A DNA stretch of 9,669 nucleotides from an uncultured Eubacteriales bacterium (lineage in GTDB: Bacteria > Bacillota > Clostridia > Oscillospirales > Oscillospiraceae): contig USMP01000023.1 in assembly GCA_900555795.1 (NCBI GenBank), positions 1-9,669 of the forward strand, given 5' to 3'. Each line of letters opens with the position of its first letter. Position 1 is the first letter of the stretch. Positions 6,923 to 9,669 of the stretch are shown piece after piece. A model generated the notes under the pieces. The model worked only from the letters and a program-made list of their open reading frames with translations. It was not told the DNA's origin and did no database searches. Both the position numbers and the translations under genes were made by a program.

Positions 6923-8413
6923 ATGGCAATCGATATGACCTACTTTCAGGATATGGAGGCCAAAATTCCCCACGGAAAGGTGCGCACCCGCTTCGCCCCC
7001 TCCCCCACCGGCTACATGCACGTGGGAAACCTGCGCACCGCCCTGTACACCTGGCTCATCGCCCGCAATACCGGCGGCACCTTTATTCTTCGCATTGAGG
7101 ATACAGACCAGGGCCGTCTGGTGGAGGGCGCCACCGATGTCATCTACCGCACCCTGGCGGAGTGCGGCCTCACCCATGACGAGGGACCCGACGTAGGCGG
7201 CCCTGTGGCCCCCTACATCCAGTCTGAGCGGCGGGATACCTACGGCAGATACGCCCGGCTCCTGGTGGAGCGGGGCCACGCCTACTACTGCTTCTGCGAG
7301 AAAACCGAGAGCGAGGAGGACACCGGCGATTTTGGCCGCCCCGCCGACCCCTGCCGGGACCTGTCCCCCGCCGAGGCTCAGGCCCGTGTGGACGCCGGCG
7401 AGCCCTTCGTGATTCGCCAGCGGATCCCCCGGGAGGGCTCCACCACCTTCCATGATGCCAGCTTCGGGGACATCACCGTGGAGAACAGCACCCTGGACGA
7501 CCAGGTGCTCCTCAAGCGGGACGGCCTGCCCACCTACAACTTCGCCAACGTGGTGGACGACCATCTTATGGGCATCACCCATGTGGTCCGGGGCAGTGAG
7601 TACCTCTCCTCCGCCCCCAAGTACAACCTGCTCTACCAGGGCTTCGGCTGGGAGGTGCCCACCTACGTCCACTGCTCCCCCGTTATGCGGGATCAGCACA
7701 ACAAGATGTCCAAGCGCCATGGCGACCCCTCCTATGAGGATTTGAAGGCCCAGGGCTTTCTCACGGAGGCAATCTTGAACTACGTGGCTCTCCTGGGCTG
7801 GAGTCCCCGGGGCGACCAGGCGGAGCGGGAGATTTTTTCTCTCCGGGAACTGGCGGAGATATTTGATATCGGCGGCATCTCCAAGTCCCCCGCCATCTTT
7901 GATCTGGAGAAGCTGACCCATTTCAACGCCCTGTATCTCCGGGCCATGACGCCGGAGGCGTTCCACGCGGCGGCAGAGCCCTACATCCGTGAGGCCGTAA
8001 AAAATCCTGCCCTGGACACCGCCGCCATTGCCGCTCTGCTCCAGGCCCGCTGCGAAAAACTCACCGACATCCCCGAAAAGGTGGCCTTCTTCGAGGCCCT
8101 GCCGGAATACGGCACGGAACTTTTCACCAACAAGAAATCCAAGACCAACGAGGATGTTTCCCGGACCATGCTGAACGCCGCCATCCCCGCCCTTCAGGCC
8201 CTGGCCACATGGGATCAGGAGAGCATCCACGACTGCCTTATGGGCCTTGCCGAAAGCCTGGAGGTCAAGAACGCCACACTCATGTGGCCCGTCCGCATCG
8301 CGGCGGCGGGCCAGGCGGTAACGCCCGGCGGAGCGGTGGAACTCTGCGCCATCCTGGGCCGCGAGGAGTGCCTGCGGCGGCTGCGGCTGGGCCTGGCCAA
8401 GCTGGACGCATGA
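6923..8413 (+). CDS. gltX: Glutamyl-tRNA synthetase
   Basis: This cytoplasmic class I aminoacyl-tRNA synthetase attaches glutamate to tRNA-Glu with ATP. In most Firmicutes lacking GlnRS it also misacylates tRNA-Gln for later amidation. The protein has 496 residues, normal for the bacterial family (about 470-500). The ATP-binding signature is the HIGH-type HVGN at residues 33-36 within RFAPSPTGYMHVGNLRTALY. The KMSKS-type loop is KMSKR at 261-265, followed by HGD. A CFC...DPC cysteine pattern in the connective region resembles the zinc-site position of some GltX proteins. The C-terminal part, with LTHFNALYLR and GTELFTNKK, is the helical anticodon-binding region. The gene has its own promoter and a strong ribosome-binding site. 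Its stop codon overlaps the next gene. No defect is visible. Confidence 0.97.
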   Translation: MAIDMTYFQDMEAKIPHGKVRTRFAPSPTGYMHVGNLRTALYTWLIARNTGGTFILRIEDTDQGRLVEGATDVIYRTLAECGLTHDEGPDVGGPVAPYIQSERRDTYGRYARLLVERGHAYYCFCEKTESEEDTGDFGRPADPCRDLSPAEAQARVDAGEPFVIRQRIPREGSTTFHDASFGDITVENSTLDDQVLLKRDGLPTYNFANVVDDHLMGITHVVRGSEYLSSAPKYNLLYQGFGWEVPTYVHCSPVMRDQHNKMSKRHGDPSYEDLKAQGFLTEAILNYVALLGWSPRGDQAEREIFSLRELAEIFDIGGISKSPAIFDLEKLTHFNALYLRAMTPEAFHAAAEPYIREAVKNPALDTAAIAALLQARCEKLTDIPEKVAFFEALPEYGTELFTNKKSKTNEDVSRTMLNAAIPALQALATWDQESIHDCLMGLAESLEVKNATLMWPVRIAAAGQAVTPGGAVELCAILGREECLRRLRLGLAKLDA

Positions 8414-9033
8414 GGGGCCTGAGGGACCACCTGCTCCTACTGCGGGATTTTTTCCGGACGGATTTTCCCAAGCTGCTGCTCTGGTGCGCCGTCACCTTGG
8501 CGGTGGGAGCCCTTTTGGGCTGTGCCGCCGCCTTCGCCGCGCCGGAGGAGTCCGCCGCCCTGATTGACTCCTTTGTCCGGCAGATCGCGGAGGAAGGCAT
8601 TCTGGACAAGGCGGGAAACCTGTCCGTCTTTGGCCTGCTGCTGAACAACTGGCGGGCCATGCTCTTCTCCGCCGTCTATGGCCTGGCCCCCTTCCTGTTT
8701 CTGCCGGTCTTTACTCTGCTGGCCAATGGAATCCTGCTGGGGGTCATGGGGGGTATTTACTGGAGCCAGGGGCTGTCCGCGGCCCTGTTTCTGGCGGCCC
8801 TGCTGCCCCACGGAATTTTTGAGATCCCGGCGCTGCTGCTGTCGGCGGCCTGCGGGGTGTGCCTGTGCCGCAATATGTGCCGCATCGTTACCGGCAGCCA
8901 GCGGCGGGTACCCATGGTGGAACTGGCGGGGGATCTGCTGCGGGTCATGCTGCTGCTGGTATTCCCCCTGACTGTGGCCGCCGCCGTTATGGAGGCCTAT
9001 GTCACCCCCCTGGTGGCGGGCCTGTTCCAATAG
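8410..9033 (+). CDS. SpoIIM / DUF95-family integral membrane protein
   Basis: The protein has 207 residues, close to SpoIIM of Bacillus subtilis (about 215). In sporulating Firmicutes SpoIIM belongs to the SpoIID-SpoIIM-SpoIIP complex that thins septal peptidoglycan and drives engulfment; other DUF95 proteins have no settled role. Hydrophobic segments lie near residues 21-43, 84-117, 122-155 and 180-206, separated by a polar stretch around 45-80. The best family mark is PHGIFEIPA at 133-141, preceded by a LNNWRAMLF stretch at 78-86. The start ATG overlaps the gltX stop as ATGA, and no Shine-Dalgarno is evident. Translation is therefore probably coupled to gltX, and the two form an operon ending at the hairpin after 9033. 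Whether this is the sporulation gene spoIIM itself or a vegetative paralogue cannot be decided from the window, so I give no symbol. Confidence 0.85.
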   Translation: MRGLRDHLLLLRDFFRTDFPKLLLWCAVTLAVGALLGCAAAFAAPEESAALIDSFVRQIAEEGILDKAGNLSVFGLLLNNWRAMLFSAVYGLAPFLFLPVFTLLANGILLGVMGGIYWSQGLSAALFLAALLPHGIFEIPALLLSAACGVCLCRNMCRIVTGSQRRVPMVELAGDLLRVMLLLVFPLTVAAAVMEAYVTPLVAGLFQ

Positions 9034-9062
9034 GGCTGTCGCCCCACACAATCAATAAAATT

Positions 9063-9102
9063 TGCCCCGGCCAGGCTCCATCTTCCCGGCCGGGGCATTT
9101 TT
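9063..9102 (+). terminator. Intrinsic terminator between the converging gltX operon and gcvPB-like frame
   Basis: A 10-bp perfect stem pairs TGCCCCGGCC (9063-9072) with GGCCGGGGCA (9088-9097) around a 15-nt loop and is followed by TTTTT at 9098-9102. On the opposite strand the stem is followed by AAATTTTATTG, a weaker T-rich tail. It can therefore serve both converging units. Confidence 0.92.
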
Positions 9103-9131
9103 ATCGCCGCTGTATCGTTTGGCGGGGACCG

Positions 9132-9669
9132 TCAGGAAAACGCGTAGCGCAGAATGGGGGTGCGGGCGGCCCGCACCTCATCCGGACGGCCGATCTGAGC
9201 GCTGTGGGGGGCCTCGTGCATATAGCCCGGGTCCTCATGGGCCAGCTTGTACAGCTGGCGGAACACCTCCGCCGCCCAGTCCAGGGTCTCCCGGCTCTCC
9301 GTCTCCGTGGGCTCCAGCATCAGGGCCTCGTGGACAATGAGGGGGAAGTACATCGTGGGTGGGTGCATGCCGCGGTCGATGAGGGACTTTGCCACATCCA
9401 GGGCGGAGACGCCGGTCTCCTTCTTAAAGGCCCCCAGATCCAGCACAAACTCGTGCATACACGTGCGGTCAAAAGCGGGGGCGAAGGTGCCCTGTATCCG
9501 CCGCATCAGGTAGTTGGCGTTCAGCACGGCATTTTGAGCCGCCTCGGGCACCCCCTCCCGGCCCAGGAAGAAGGCCGCCGCCATCCCGGCCGGGCCGCCG
9601 CCCACCACGGCCACCTTTTTGCCGGAGACGGCGGACCTGGCCTTCTGTTTGGACAGAAGCGCATCATAG
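9132..9669 (-). CDS. gcvPB: Chimeric frame: C-terminal third of glycine dehydrogenase subunit 2 (GcvPB) joined to an oxidoreductase segment; 5' end beyond the window
   Basis: The frame ends with TGA at 9132-9134. Its last 144 or so residues, from LGREG at 9552-9566 onward, match the C-terminus of GcvPB. This is the PLP-dependent P-protein beta subunit of the glycine cleavage system, which decarboxylates glycine and passes the aminomethyl group to H-protein lipoamide. Recognisable stretches are NAVLNANYLMRR, CMHEFVLDLG, GMHPPTMYFPLIVHEALM and EPTETESRETLD. A full GcvPB has about 480-490 residues and carries the PLP lysine upstream of this part, so the catalytic core is missing here. Instead the sequence upstream of LGREG is a dinucleotide-binding Rossmann start, which GcvPB does not have. 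The product would be non-functional as GcvPB unless this is an assembly error. The family call for the C-terminal part is firm; the origin of the fusion is not. Confidence 0.85.
   Translation of the reverse strand, partial: YDALLSKQKARSAVSGKKVAVVGGGPAGMAAAFFLGREGVPEAAQNAVLNANYLMRRIQGTFAPAFDRTCMHEFVLDLGAFKKETGVSALDVAKSLIDRGMHPPTMYFPLIVHEALMLEPTETESRETLDWAAEVFRQLYKLAHEDPGYMHEAPHSAQIGRPDEVRAARTPILRYAFS
9567..9669 (-). other. FAD/NAD(P)-binding Rossmann segment of an unrelated oxidoreductase, at the window edge
   Basis: Reading from the edge, the frame has YDALLSKQKARSAVSGKK and then VAVVGGGPAGMAAAFFL. A basic KK followed by a hydrophobic strand and GGGPAG is the GxGxxG nucleotide-binding loop of pyridine nucleotide-disulfide-type oxidoreductases (glutamate synthase small subunit, dienoyl-CoA reductase and YgfK-like proteins). 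In those proteins the next stretch is normally a second strand ending in an acidic residue. Here it turns into GcvPB sequence instead. Which oxidoreductase it came from cannot be told from about 34 residues. Confidence 0.75.

Noticed and set aside
6815..8230. A 471-codon minus-strand open frame opposite gltX
   Set aside because: It is the antisense register of gltX, with no ribosome-binding site or family motif, and gltX is unmistakable.
8209..8409. Upstream in-frame extension of the SpoIIM-like gene inside gltX
   Set aside because: The extra residues are Pro/Gly/Arg-rich and come from another frame of gltX. The ATG at 8410 gives a protein of normal SpoIIM length.

Overview
The window looks like a piece of a GC-rich, endospore-forming gut Firmicute, most likely of the Oscillospiraceae (Flavonifractor/Oscillibacter-like). 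This placement is inference. It rests on a SpoIIM-family protein, S-layer homology (SLH) anchoring, a two-subunit-type glycine dehydrogenase (GcvPB), strong Shine-Dalgarno sequences, and protein sequences of clostridial character.

Layout. Positions 1-6553 are one uninterrupted minus-strand reading frame of at least 2184 codons that runs off the left edge. It encodes a secreted multimodular S8 (subtilisin-like) serine protease. In order it has a signal peptide, propeptide, catalytic domain with a PA insert, Fn3-like and Ig-like domains, a propeller-like segment, a two-loop dockerin, a Big_2 domain, a second propeller-like segment, an acidic hexapeptide repeat, a cohesin-like domain, a Pro/Glu/Lys linker and SLH repeats. 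Positions 6554-6922 are a divergent control region. It holds a sigma-A-type promoter on each strand, and two abutting perfect inverted repeats lie in the protease leader. On the plus strand, gltX (glutamyl-tRNA synthetase, 6923-8413) overlaps by four bases with a SpoIIM/DUF95-family membrane protein (8410-9033). A hairpin terminator at 9063-9102 separates these from a convergent minus-strand reading frame (9132-9669) that enters from the right edge.

The genes do not form one pathway. gltX is housekeeping, and the SpoIIM-like gene is probably translated by coupling to it. The protease is a separately controlled surface enzyme, expected to sit on the cell wall through its SLH repeats and to act on extracellular protein or peptide. 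The right-hand frame ends as the C-terminal third of GcvPB but begins as an FAD/NAD-binding Rossmann segment of an unrelated oxidoreductase. The two join at a short shared LGREG sequence, so it is either a genuine deletion fusion or an assembly chimera.

The points most worth following are the cohesin and dockerin in one SLH-anchored protease, the paired palindromes in its leader, and the chimeric GcvPB frame. I see no CRISPR array, tRNA, rRNA, insertion sequence or phage gene.
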